A stretch of DNA of 64,000 nucleotides from Pinus tabuliformis (lineage: Eukaryota > Streptophyta > Pinopsida > Pinales > Pinaceae). The stretch lies in NCBI GenBank assembly GCA_031772625.1, contig CM062817.1:950916842-950980841 (forward strand). Reading direction: 5' to 3'. Positions within the stretch are counted from its first letter, which is position 1. Each line of letters starts with the position of its first letter. Under the pieces are notes generated by a model that was given only the letters and a program-made list of their open reading frames with translations, did no database searches and was not told the origin of the DNA. Positions 46,501 to 57,364 of the stretch are shown piece by piece. The position numbers were made by a program, and so were the translations under genes.

Positions 46501-48444
46501 AAACTTGAACCAAGAGCAAATGAAGGCATTCTTCTTGGTTATTCTCCACATAGCAAAGCATACAAGTGCTACAACAAAATACTTGGCAGAATTGTTGACA
46601 GCATTGATGTAGTGGTTGATGAGAAGGGATATATTCCTAGGCAAGTTCATCATGAAAACATTGAAGAAGATGAAGAAGATGAAGGCTACCCTCAAAGGCA
46701 GAATGATGAAGAAGAAGAATCTCAAGAAGAAGAAGAACCTCAAGAAGAACCAGAGGAGCAGACAAGAATAGAAGAGAAGACTCCATCCAGATATGTTCCA
46801 AAGAATCATCCAGAATCTCAGATTGTGGGGCAGAAAGAAGCAGGAATACAAACAAGAAGAAGAATTGCAGAAGCTTCAAGCTACTTGGCATTACTCTCTT
46901 CTACTGAACCACAAAATGTGAAAGAGGCATGCAAAGATGAATGTTGGGTCAAAGCAATGGATGAAGAACTTGAGCAGATCGAAAAGAACAATACTTGGGA
47001 ATTGGTTCCTAGACCAAAAGATAAAAATGTCATAGGGACTAAATGGGTCTTCAAAAATAAATTGAATGAAAATGGAGAAGTAATTAGAAACAAGGCCAGA
47101 CTTGTTTGTAAAGGGTATGCGCAGCAAGAAGGAATAGATTTTGAAGAGACCTTTGCTCCTGTTGCAAGACTTGAGGCCATCCGAATGTTCCTTGCTCTCT
47201 CAAGCTTTCAAAACTTCAAGGTATTTCAAATGGACGTGAAATCAGCCTTTCTGAATGGAGACTTAGAAGAAGAAGTATATATTGAACAGCCAGATGGTTT
47301 CATTCTTGGGAATGATCCAAACCTGGTATGCAGATTGAAAAAGGCTCTCTATGGTCTCAAACAAGCTCCAAGGGCTTGGTACTATCGGTTGGACAAATAT
47401 CTTCACCAACAAGGCTTTTCAAAAGGATCAACAGATAGCAACCTCTATATAAAAGTTGAAAATAACAAATTTCTAATACTTGTTGTTTATGTAGATGATA
47501 TTATCTTTGGTAGCAATGAAGAGACTATGAGTCAAAACTTTGCCTTGGTTATGCAGAAAGAATTTGAAATGTCATTACTTGGAGAATTGACATACTTCCT
47601 TGGATTGCAAATCCAACAAAATGAAGGAGGCATCTTCTTGTCTCAAACCAAGTACCTCAAGCAGATCTTGAAGAAGTATGGCATGGAAGAGTCAAAGCCA
47701 GTATGTACACCCATGGTTACAGGATGCAGCCTCAGTGCAAATGATGAATCAACAGCAGTTCATCAACCAACCTATAGATCCATGATTGGGAGTTTGCTTT
47801 ATTTCACAGGTACCCGACCAGATATTATGCATGCAGTAGGAATTGTTGGAATATTTCAAGCCAACCCAAAGGAAACTCATCTTCAAGCAGTCAAAAGAAT
47901 CTTCAAGTATCTTCAAGGGGCCCAAAACTATGGCTTATGGTATCCTAGAGATACAGATCTCACTCTTCATGCTTACACAGATGCAGATTGGGCCGGAAGT
48001 GTGGATGATAGGAAAAGCACAAGTGGTGGTGCTTTCTTCATGGGTTCCAGATTAGTATCTTGGTTCAGCAAGAAACAGAGTTCGATTGCCTTATCTACAG
48101 CTGAAGCAGAATATGTGGCCGCGGCATCTTGTTGCACACAACTTCTTTGGATGATGCAGACCTTGCAGGATTTTCAAATCACTTGCACTCCACCAATCTC
48201 TATCCTATGTGATAATACAAGTGCAATCAGCATTTCAAAGAATCCAGTCATGCACTCAAAGACCAAGCACATACCAATCAAGTACCATTTTCTTCAGGAA
48301 CAAGTGCTTGAGCAGAAGATCAAACTGGAGTATGTTCCTTCTAAGGAACAAGTTGCTGATATTCTCACAAAACCACTGCCCAGGGAAACTTTTGAATATC
48401 TCAGACAAAAGCTGGGAGTATTTGATGCTTCATCCTGCTGTTGA
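43543..48444 (+). pseudogene. SIRE-like copia Gag-Pol, one frame with two TGA stops
   Basis: The frame starts MSNYEREASIRPPVFDGTNF, 45 nt after the primer site. Gag (residues 1-220) is of the UBN2/DUF4219 type. Zinc knuckles lie near residues 253 (CFTCGRVGHYATRC), 510 (CFSCHNFGHKVAQC) and 560 (CSICNNFGHEDSEC), with a coiled coil at about 345-395. Protease has YIDSGCSKHMTG near 619. Integrase shows WLWHQRLGHLS, CKSC, then the DDE residues in LVHRDVCGPF, LRSDRGGEF and QQNGVVERMN. RT carries [11 protein letters not shown] and [11 protein letters not shown] (47490). RNase H has [19 protein letters not shown] and [13 protein letters not shown] codons at 46000-46002 and 46387-46389 fall in the integrase; the frame is otherwise open. 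Gag forms the particle; Pol cuts, copies and integrates the cDNA. Confidence 0.95.
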
Positions 48445-49229
48445 AGCTTATCTGTTCTACAGAAAAGTTGGTATACGCAAGTTACGTAAGGGATATACGC
48501 GTATATACGCCGAATTATGCTGGGAAAGTCGCGTATATGGTGTACGCATGTTGCAGAAAGCATATCCGCGTGCATACACCGTTTTCTGCAGAGGAAGTCG
48601 CGTATATGGAGTTCTGAACAGCAAGGGCAGACTCCGGTCGGAGAAGGTCTGAGATGGGTATGCCAGAATTCAGCAGGCATAGGTTCAGGGGGAGCAGATT
48701 AAAGTCTCATAAAGCATTGTTGGCATTTAGATGCTTTTGGTTCGAGTACACAACTGTTGTTGGTTTCAGGAGAAGGAGCTCAGAAGGAAATCTTGGATCT
48801 AAAAGAGGTGTATCAGATGCTGCTTGTGATTTTCATAAGTCTTGGTCTAGATTTGTTGTCTCTATGTCATGTATCTCTTTTGTGATATCCCTTTATGGTG
48901 TCAAGGTCATGTGACGGCCTATGTTGGTTTCCCCACTATGACTGGGATGAATATTGGTTACTATATGTAAATTTCTGATGTATCCCCTCTTGGTTGGGAG
49001 TATGGATGTATGTATTGAGTCGGTGATAGGAAGGTCCTTTATGATGTACAAGTCTCAGCTCTTTTGAAGAACATCTCTTGTAGGTCTTGCCTACAGTCAG
49101 AGGGAGCATGTTTCAGCATAGCCAAGCAAAGATATCAGCAGGTACTCAGGGGGAGCACAACCCTTTGCCCTTGATGACAAAGGGGGAGAGTGATTTAGTG
49201 TTGTTGCCATCAAGTCCAAAGGGGGAGAT
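48445..49229 (+). other. SIRE-like 3' region with polypurine boxes and GCGTATA motifs
   Basis: No envelope-like ORF is found. From 48470 to 48610 a cluster of TATACGC, CGCGTATA and TGTACGC words repeats the LTR motif. Purine boxes occur at about 48690, 49098, 49149, 49181 and 49217 (GGGGGAGCA or AAAGGGGGAGA). The last directly precedes the 3' LTR and serves as the polypurine tract. Confidence 0.75.
49217..49229 (+). promoter_or_regulatory. Polypurine tract of SIRE-like element
   Basis: AAAGGGGGAGAT directly before the TGTTGG start of the 3' LTR. Confidence 0.85.
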
Positions 49230-50712
49230 TGTTGGCATTATGAGACAAGTATTGTCCTTGATGGCAAATCACTCTGATAAGCAATCATAGTGCAGATGGA
49301 TAGTAGCAAGGAATTAATGATCAGCCTACAAGTATGAAGAAAAATATATATACGCAGGTTTGCTATATACCAAGTCGCGTGTACACGCCGGTTGGCTTCA
49401 GTAAAAGCGCGTGTATTTGGAAAACTTATCTTTGGTCCACGACGGTTATCCCTTGGAAGTTGTGCCTATGGTTTCGGACCTTGGTGTCTCGACGGTCGTG
49501 TTGATCCCTAGTTTTAAGGCTGATGGTATTGGATTTCTATGGTTTTGGATCTTGGTATTGAACAAGGCCTAAGGCTATATAAGGAGAAGGAAATCATTAG
49601 GCAAGAGTATCTGAAAAGTCTTGAATATCTGATGAAGTATTAGATCCAGTATGCAGGTTATTGGTTGATGATGTATTGCTTGATCTGAGCTAAGGAGAGA
49701 TCTCATCGGTTGATGGAGAACAAGATCTAAGGAGAGATCGGGATCAAATGGTTTGAAATGAACTATCTTTATATGGTTGATTATGCGAATTTCTAGATCT
49801 GCATACTGACGCAATGTTATGTTCTGGGTATAACTGAAATCTGGTACAACTGCAAGTTATGAAAAGTTATTTTTAGATCTGTACGCAGGTTGTCTTCGGT
49901 AAAACCACGTGTATACGCGGGTTGCCTTCATTGTAGTAGCGTATACCTTTTGGAGCTTGATTTTTTGGGTTGCAGCTGGATCTGACTATTATTGCAGAGT
50001 TCTGTAGTCTGCTCTGTGTTCTGGTGACTGGGTTTTATAGGGTTTCAGTGGTTCAGTGATTCAAAGATCGATGATGCTAGTATTGGTTGTTTTATGCTTC
50101 AATGATTTGTGAATGAATCATGGTCTTCAGATTGTAATGTTGTGCTTCAGGAGTATCCAGTCTGAAAATTGATGAAAAGTGGTACCTGAAGGAAAGAAGA
50201 TTGTAGGCCAGCACCTACGTACTAGTATCTTAGCTAGTACAAGAGCAAAGGGGGTTGGAGTTCCCTTCCAAGGAAGTTTGGAGAACGAGAGAAGGTTGAA
50301 GCCTTCTGCAGGTTGTAGCCTGCGTACTGGTATAAGGCTGCAGCAGTACAAAAGATTGTAAACTGAAGTTCTTATTAAAGAAAGATAGAGACGACTTGCA
50401 GCAAGTGGTTTTCACCCACATTGGGTTTCCACCTTATATCATGGTGTTCATGTGTCTGGCTTTTGTGTGATGACCTGTTCTGCTATACTGCATCTGTTTA
50501 CTCTTAATATGATGAATAATGTCCTGATGCATTTAACTGAAGATAAACTAACTGAATTATAAGATTATGGTTATACGCTGGTTTCTTTAGACACAGTAGC
50601 GTGTACACGCTGGTTCACTTAACTGAAGTAGCGTATATGTTTCTGAGCATTGAAAAAGTTTTATTGATCTGATAATACTGATTCACCCCCCCTCTCAGTA
50701 TTATTTCCAACA
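49230..50712 (+). repeat. 3' LTR of SIRE-like element (1,483 bp)
   Basis: Starts TGTTGGCATTATGAG and ends TTATTTCCAACA, the same length as the 5' LTR with about 33 substitutions, mostly transitions. It is followed directly by AATGG, the right copy of the target duplication. Confidence 0.94.
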
Positions 50713-50910
50713 AATGGATACTTATAGTTAACAATGACAACATCTACACAATGTTCCCTACGTTATGCTGATTTTGAACTAAGAGATTACTGGAACGCGT
50801 ACTTACGTATCATGCATATCACCACTTTTAACTTTCTCGTCCTTTCTCCCCAAACCACAATGAAACAATAACAAAAACCTCCATGACAAATGCAACGATC
50901 GTTCATTGAA

Positions 50911-51720
50911 GGAGGATATGGATATTTTGTATGATAAGAGCTATCGAGGTTTACTAATTGACCCTGATGCTGCTCTATTGCAAGCCTATGCTGATATCTG
51001 TGCACCCTGAAAGAGCTAAAAACATCATACCCAAATAGTTATAAGTGGCCTTTAACAAATCCATTTTGAGATAACAACATCGTAAGCATGTATGCCAAGT
51101 ATGGCAGTCCAGGAGATGACCGACTAGTTTATGATAAAATTCTAGGAAAAATATTAACCCATGGAATGTAATTATGAGAGTTTGCCACAAACTGGCTGAG
51201 CGGGCAAACACCTACACTGTAGTACCAAATGTAAAATGAAGGCATATTTCCAATTGACTTTACGTTCCCATTGGTACTAGGATTGTAGTGACACATCAAC
51301 TTTGCAATAGGGCAAGAAGTTCATTATCATATAGGCATAAATGGGTTCAATTCCAACGTTTTGTGGTGGATGAAATCACTTCTATCCTAAATTTGGATCT
51401 GTCGAGGTTCATGCCAAATGTTGAGAAAACATCTAAATTGAGTGTGGTTTAATGCTCTATAATGCTTCTCGGTTATGCACTGAGAAATCATAGATCATAT
51501 AAGGAGGTATTCACATTCTTTCATCAGCTGTAGCTGGTGGGTGTGATTCTGGACTCAGTTACAGTGGTAGGTGTGCTCTAAGCTTGTGATCATTTAGAAA
51601 CTCTAGAAGAAGGTAAATTGATTCATAGTTATGTAACTAGGAATGGATTTCAGTCAGATGCTTTTGTAAAGGTTGCTCTTATGAATATGTAGTGTGGTGT
51701 TTTGGAATGCCATGATCTTT
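50911..51720 (+). pseudogene. PPR (pentatricopeptide repeat) protein pseudogene
   Basis: Broken frames give PLS-type PPR phrases in the right order. First LLIDPDAALLQAYADICAP, then HTQIVISGL, then NNIVSMYAKYGSPGDDRLV with YDKILGKNINPWNVIMRV near 51070-51180. Further on come WFNALMILLGYALRNHRSYK, DSVTVVGVL, ACDHLETLEEGKLIHSYVTR and NGFQSDAFVKVALMNM near 51450-51690. Several stops and shifts disrupt it. PPR proteins bind organellar RNA for editing or processing. No organelle-targeting peptide or E/DYW domain is visible, so only an internal stretch of repeats survives. It lies between the SIRE-like element and the F-box pseudogene, inside the 20.7-kb unit. Confidence 0.75.
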
Positions 51721-51862
51721 GTGTATGTTGTTGAGGTAATTCTGGATCTTGAAAAATAGAGCGGACTGCGCAGAAGTGCTGAGAGGTTTCCAGGAAGAGT
51801 TGCAGCCTCAACAGGAAGAAAAATATTTCTTATATTTTCTGTGAAATAGAAATATTGTAGCA

Positions 51863-52858
51863 ATGGAAGCTGAAATATGGCAAAGGATCCCAAAAGAGTT
51901 GTTGCATATGATTTTAGCGAGGCTGCCCATTAGGGTTCTTGGCAAAATGAGGACTGTGTGCAAACAGTGGAAACATCTACTGTCTTCCCGTGATGCCTTC
52001 GAAGGACTTGTTCCAATTTGGTCGCTGTACTCCACCCCTGGGTTTTTATTCAGATCCATTGGAATCCAAAAGATGACGTGGATTCTTGGGTTATAGAAGA
52101 ACGCAGTTCAGACATGTACAAAGTTCCTTTGCTCAATCACGTCGTTGTGAATACTTGCAAGGGCATCTTCTGTTGTCATAGAAAAGGGGATATGTTGGAT
52201 CTTTCCATAGGCATTCCCAGTACCAGGAATTGGGTACAGCTGCCTCGTCCTCCAATACCTGCTTTCGTTTTCAATGGATTGGCTTTCGATTGTTCCACAA
52301 GGCGTTGCACTCTCCTGCTGGGCAGATATTCTAGTAGCAGGAGAAGAATTGTGATGTGTATTTATGATTCAGAATCCAACGCCTGGACTCAAGTTTCCAT
52401 GATGGTCCCGGACCATATTCGGCTTACTGGAAAGGGTATCTTCCGTAATGGCAAGTTTTACTGGGTGTCTCTGCCTCCCAATCCCCCGAATCCCATCCCT
52501 TATCTCATGGTAGCCTTCAATATTGCCGACGGGCTGTGGACAGAAATCCCATTGCCACAGAGATGCAAAAGGATTAGTCTTGAAAATTTAGGGGATTACA
52601 ATGGGCAAGTGGTACTAGTGGAGCACAAGGGCCATGACTCTATTCGCATATGGAAGTTGAATGAAGCAGAAGTATGGTGTGATGTAAAAAAAAGAACCGT
52701 TTGGCCAAATGCAGCATTCCATTATTGGATTCAGTAGCAGTTAATAGCAGTGGGTTGGTAATGGTAATGGATCGGAAAATGAATATATCGATATATAACT
52801 GGAATGGGAAATTGATAGTCTGGCGATTGAGATTCCCTGAGCCTCGCATGTCTCAATA
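51863..52858 (+). pseudogene. F-box protein pseudogene (kelch/F-box-associated type)
   Basis: The start MEAEIWQRIPKELLHMILAR leads into an F-box (LARLPIRVLGKMRTVCKQW, residues 9-45). This would bind the SKP1 subunit of an SCF ubiquitin ligase. Near 52035-52070 a frameshift moves the reading to another frame. There WVIEERSSDMYKVPLL, GLAFDCSTRRCTLLLGRY, KGIFRNGKFYWVSLPP and WTEIPLPQRCKR resemble the substrate-binding part of plant F-box/kelch proteins. A TAG at 52735-52737 ends that frame; a third frame continues with VMVMDRKMNISIYNWNGK to 52858. The gene is intronless, as is common for this family. At least two frame breaks make it a pseudogene. It is carried inside the 20.7-kb LTR unit. Confidence 0.82.
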
Positions 52859-53449
52859 ACCAATTCGAGTATCGATATCAGCCTTCGAATCTAACAACTT
52901 ATGGTGGCCTCAACCATGATTTATATACTGATCCATTATTTAGGAAATTTTAGATGGTTGTGTTTTATTTTTCCTAGTTCTTTTTCTAAATTTCGATGAT
53001 AATTGAAGTGCTGGGTTTATGAATATATTCTTTCTTTTTATCATATATTACCAGCGTAACATTTTTCATTTACCCAAACTATGGATCCTGAAACTTTATT
53101 GACAATTAAATTAGAATTGTGAAGTTAGTTTCTAAACTTGCAGAGCTGTTTTATCTATATATGTAAAAGAGAAGTAAAAGGTATGAATAGAGAAGAAGAT
53201 TATTCATCGTTATATGCAAAAGAGAAGTAAAAGGTATGAATGGAGAAGAAGATTTGGAGGCTTTTTGGTGTTTATTTTGCAATTTTTTGAGATGGCTAGT
53301 AGTGTACCATAGCTTGATGGGAAAATGGTATCTGGTGCATCAAGATGAAGACTCTTTTCTACTTGTAAGAAATAGATGAGATATCCAAGTGTGAAGATGA
53401 TGATAATGACTTTGTGAGTTTTACTATATTTTTTTAATCTGATTCTATT
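52859..53449. other. Spacer with a 55-bp tandem duplication
   Basis: AT-rich 3' flank of the F-box copy, with the duplication at 53156-53265. No gene recognised. Confidence 0.45.
53156..53265. repeat. 55-bp tandem duplication
   Basis: TATATG.AAAAGAGAAGTAA followed by AAGGTATGAAT.GAGAAGAAGATT occurs at 53156 and 53211. A shorter related phrase (TATATGCAGAAGAGAAGTA) appears near 55076, after the copia pseudogene. These could be remnants of its terminal repeats. Confidence 0.7.
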
Positions 53450-54860
53450 TATTTTGAGAATGTAGTAAAAGAAAGAAAATGGTGTGATGACATGGATGAA
53501 GAAATCCAAACAATTGAGAAAAATGAGACGCGAGAGATAGTAAATCTTCTAGCAGAAAAAGGAGTTATTAGTGTGAGGTGAGTTTTTAAACCCAGGAATG
53601 ATGTATAATGCATAATTGAAAGGCACAAAGCACAACTTGTAGTCAAGGGTACAAACGACAATATGGAAGAGAATATAATCAAACCTTTGCTCTTGTACAA
53701 AGAATGGAAACCGTTATAGTTTTCATGGCAATAGTAGCTCAATACAAATGATAAGTCCATCAGATGGATGTAAAATCAACTTTTCCCAATGACGTATAAG
53801 TTAAGAAAAGCATTGTGTGGGTTCAAGTAGTTGCCAAATGCTTGGTATAGCTGCATTGACTCGTAACTATTGAGCAATGGTTTTAGTAAAAGTAGCAGGA
53901 AGCCAAACAGTTTACATCAAAGTTAGCAATGAAGGTGAAATTATAATTATTTGCTTGTATGTAGATGATTTTATTTTTACAGGAAATAATCTATCCATAG
54001 AAGAATCTAGATTAGCAGTCGAGAAAGAATTTGTAATAACAAAAATGGGCTTATTGAGATATTTTTTTTTGGTATTAAAGTCGAACAAACAAATGAAAGT
54101 ATCTTTATATCTCGAACCAAGTATGCAGGAGTTATCTTGAAAAGATTTAGGAAGTTGAATAGCAAGCTAACGCCAACAACAGCGACAAGAGATCTGAAGC
54201 TAAGCAAAGATAATTGCAGTAGCAATATAGATCCAACATTTTATAGAAGTTTGGTTTGAAGTCTTATGTATGTGACAACAACAAGAATTGATAACATGTA
54301 TGCAGTTAGTCTAATCTCTATGGCTATGGAGACTCCAATATAAGCACACTTGCAAGCAAGAAAGATATTTTTAAGGTAGGTGAATGGCACCAAAAACTAT
54401 GGAAGAATCTTGTATATTGCAGTACATAACTTTGAGTTAATTGGGTACATTTATTGTGATTGGAGAGAAAACATAGGTGATGGAAAGAGCATATTTATTG
54501 TGTTCCAAATTTGGGTCAGGAAGCATCTCACGGGTTTCAAAGAAACAAGCCATTGTGTCATTTTCCACAAAAGAAGTGGAGCATGTGGCAGCAAACAGAA
54601 CAGCTTGTCAAGCTATATAATTAAGAAAGATAATATAAGATTTCATGAACAACAAAAGGGAAGAATAATATTTTGTAATAATCAAGTGTTTCATAGATGC
54701 AGCAAACACAGCCATCAGATACCATTTCACAAGAGAATTCATTGGAAAAGGAGAAATAGATTTGGAATTTTGCAAGTTATAGGAGCAAGTTGCAAAGAAG
54801 TCCACAAAAGCAAAGTCGAAGGAGAATTTTGAACAGCGAAGAAATGATCTGAGACTGATC
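53450..54860 (+). pseudogene. Second Ty1/copia RT-RNase H pseudogene
   Basis: Order and motifs match copia: WCDDMDEEIQTIEKNETRE, a VFKPRND segment, then QMDVKS near 53765, LRKALCGFK and NAWYS near 53810. The RT catalytic ICLYVDDFIFTGN is at 53950, followed by KMGLLRYFF, FYRSLV, LMYVTTTRIDNMYAVSL, DWRENIGDGKS and NNQVFHRCSKH near 54680. Stops and shifts occur throughout. Gag, protease and integrase are missing. It is distinct from the SIRE-like element and from the copia pseudogene that flanks the 20.7-kb unit. Confidence 0.82.
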
Positions 54861-55945
54861 GATTTCAACAAACACTTGAATGACAATACAACTATCACTT
54901 CAGTCTTGCAATCCTAGAGCTTCTTCACAATAGCATCTCAGAGGATTATTATTATAAATGACTTGTACATGCCTACACAACAACTGGGTTGCAGCTTCTC
55001 TTGCCTTTCACTCATCTACCATGAATATGCTATTTTGATATATAGTTTATAAGCTTACAATGCTTCTTCATCTTTATATGCAGAAGAGAAGTAGGGGAAT
55101 CAGTTGATAGATTTGATATTAATGACAAAAATGGTTGATGTATGGACTACATGTATGACTCACTTAGTGATGGACTATCTAGTGCGTAACTTATCAGAAT
55201 TACTTTGGTTCATATATAGCTCAAGTGGATATGATTTATTTAAATGAATGACTTAACGAGAATTCTTGGATTGACACATGGATACTAGACTTAGTAATGT
55301 GATGATTATATGTCTTGTTGTTATATAAATGCACGAATGAGAGGCTAACCTGCAGGGGAAAAGAACTATGTGATAGCCAAGAGGGAAGGATGAGACCTCT
55401 CATGAGGAAGGTATAATGTACATTATTTTACTTCATTGGTATCTACTTGATATGCACTCTTATGACACGAGAAAAAAAATGCAAATGACAGGTGGCAAGA
55501 CGACCTGACTGGATTATTCGATGACAAGTCCAACCAGCTCTGTAGTGTGGTCCGTGCTGTGAAGGAGGGTTGGAGGTGTTTCCCACCGTGTATCCTCCGA
55601 AACCTAGAATCGTGGGGAGGACAGCTGAACGCTCCCCCTAGACGTGTGATGATGATTGCCAGATACCTGCTGGGGAAAGTTCGATCGAGGTATTCGACGC
55701 TTCCACCATGTCGGTTTTATCAGTGGTTAGTATGGTCGTTGCCACTGATAGAGCAGCAGAGGATGGATACGGTGGGAATGGAAGTAGGCCAGGATGGATA
55801 GGAAGATATAGATCAGTTGGAGATTCTTGATGGGAAGTAATGTCATTGTCTGACTTATCAAATTTTAATGCTATAACTCTCTCTGGTTTGCTATGCTTTC
55901 AAACTCCTTGTATCTTTTCATTCTAACTTCGGGACGAAGTTTTCT
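54861..55945. other. 3' interior of the 20.7-kb unit, no gene
   Basis: Mostly AT-rich, with a GC-richer block at 55480-55830 whose open frame (55547-55801) has no motif I recognise. The last 50 bases include TTCGGGACGAAGTTTTCTGA, a phrase often seen just before the polypurine tract of plant Ty3 elements. This hints that the LTRs belong to a Ty3 family. Confidence 0.5.
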
Positions 55946-55959
55946 GAAGGAGGGGTGTA
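55946..55959 (+). promoter_or_regulatory. Polypurine tract of the 20.7-kb unit
   Basis: GAAGGAGGGGTGTA directly precedes the TGTAATG start of the right LTR. Confidence 0.8.
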
Positions 55960-57195
55960 TGTAATGCCCCACTTAAATCTTATCCTACAAATTTTGTTAA
56001 TATTTACATTATCTGAAAATATTGAGAAATATTGGTCTAATATAAATTTATGATTTCCATTTATTCAAATTCCCCACTTACCTTCTCAAATTGAATATTA
56101 TGTAGGATATGGTCTCCTTCCATTATTTCAAAATATATGTATTCATTTCACATTCCCCAATGTACCCTCACATTTACTTGGGAGAAGACATAGTCCTCTC
56201 CATCTTATCATCAATATATATTTATTCATTTCACATTCCCCAATGTACCCTCACATTTACTAAGGAGAAGACATGGTCCTCTCCATGTAAGTACATTTCA
56301 CATTGCCCAATGTACCCTCACATTTACTTGGGAGAAGACATAGTCCTCTCCATCTTATCATCAATGTATATTTATTCATTTCACATTCCCCAATGTACCC
56401 TCACATTTACTAAGGATAAGACATGGTCCTCTCTATGTAATTACACTTCACATTCCCAAATGTACTTTTCAGATTTACTTGGGAGAAGACATGATCCTTT
56501 CCCATTAAATTCTCAATTTTATATTCATGTCACAATTCCAAATGTACTCCTAGCTTACTTGGGAGAAGAGAAGTCAACTAAGGATGGATGAGAAGTTAAT
56601 GACATTAATGAGAGGTGGTTGAGGAAAGAGGGTATAAAAAGGGAAGGGGGAAGGAAGAAAGGGGGGGTTGGAGTTTTACTTAGGATTGTGGGGCTTGGTT
56701 GTGATTGTTTGGCCTTGTTATGATTTTTGGAAGACCTTGGAAACCTGTGGAGGTTTCTTGGGTTTGAGAGGAGGAAAGTATCATTATCTAGTTTTGCATA
56801 TTATTCTTGAGGACACACTATATCTGGTTGGACTTGGGCACGGAGGGCTAGGGAACCTGTGGAGGTTTCCCGGGCTAGGAATTTATTTCCTAGTTGGATA
56901 GGAGGTAAATCTGGTTGGGTTGGTGATAAGGAGCGTTCAGCTGGAGCTATAAGACAAAGGTATCATCATCAACCACCGGAACATGTATTTTTCCATGGAC
57001 TACTCTTGTTAAGTTGATACCAATGGAATGCTCACCTTAATCTATGTTGCTTATGATAAAATGATAAGATGTTAAATGTTTAAAGCTATGTAAGAAGGTT
57101 AGTAAGCTCATTTTATTACTTTTAAATCAGCAGGAAAATAGATCTTTTAGTGTATAATAGACTGAGGCTCTAATAATAGGAATCAGGCCCTTACA
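55960..57195 (+). repeat. Right LTR of the 20.7-kb unit (1,236 bp)
   Basis: Same length and ends (TGTAATGCCCCAC to GCCCTTACA) as the left LTR, with about 24 substitutions, and the same tandem dimeric array. TATA box at 56633. Confidence 0.93.
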
Positions 57196-57200
57196 TGTAC
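57196..57200. repeat. Right target-site duplication TGTAC
   Basis: Exact copy of 36534-36538. Beyond it the split copia coding sequence resumes. Confidence 0.93.
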
Positions 57201-57364
57201 CAAGCATGTTGAGATTCACTACCTCTTCATCAGACACCCTATAGAGGATGGATCTATTGAATTGCATAATTGTACCACAAAGGATCAGACTACGGAGAAT
57301 TTCAACGAGTATTTGGGTTCCAATAAACTTGATGTAGTTAGCAAATTGTCAAGTAAGAGAGGGT
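57201..57364 (+). pseudogene. Ty1/copia RNase H end, right part of split element
   Basis: Continuing from the codon interrupted at 36538, the reading gives KHVEIHYLFIRHPIEDGSIE, then LHNCTTKDQTTENF, then LDVVSKLSSKRGC. This is the usual end of copia RNase H with the final KL....G motif. It is followed by the purine run AAGAGAGGG and a TGTTA start, as expected for polypurine tract and 3' LTR. Confidence 0.85.

Larger units (their letters stand above)
42001..50712 (+). mobile_element. SIRE-like Ty1/copia retrotransposon, near-complete (8,712 bp)
   Basis: Two LTRs of 1,483 bp, flanked by a perfect AATGG duplication (41996-42000 and 50713-50717), bound a gag-pol in one frame with the copia order protease-integrase-RT-RNase H. 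A tRNA-Met primer site and repeated polypurine tracts are present. LTRs differ at about 33 positions by eye (near 98% identical), so it is young. Two TGA codons in pol are the only breaks I see in the main frame. The long Gag with several zinc knuckles and coiled coil, and multiple AAAGGGGGAGA boxes before the 3' LTR, point to the SIRE/Maximus lineage. No envelope-like ORF follows pol. Confidence 0.93.
36539..57195 (+). mobile_element. 20.7-kb LTR-flanked non-autonomous retroelement carrying host gene fragments
   Basis: Two 1,236-bp direct LTRs (about 24 differences by eye, near 98% identity) bound the unit. A tRNA-Met primer site follows the left LTR, a polypurine tract precedes the right one, and TGTAC is duplicated at both flanks. 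The copia coding sequence outside is continuous once the unit and one TGTAC copy are set aside. These facts support one insertion of an LTR element. Inside I find no gag, protease, RT or integrase belonging to these LTRs. The unit holds a BOP1 fragment, an intronless UBP12/13 copy, a PPR pseudogene, an F-box pseudogene, a copia pseudogene and a nested SIRE-like element. It fits a LARD-type derivative mobilised by enzymes supplied elsewhere. Replacement of the interior by ectopic recombination after insertion is the main alternative. Confidence 0.85.

Noticed and set aside
46312-46851. 179-codon minus frame opposite integrase and linker
   Set aside because: Antisense shadow of the GAA-rich SIRE-like linker; no motif.
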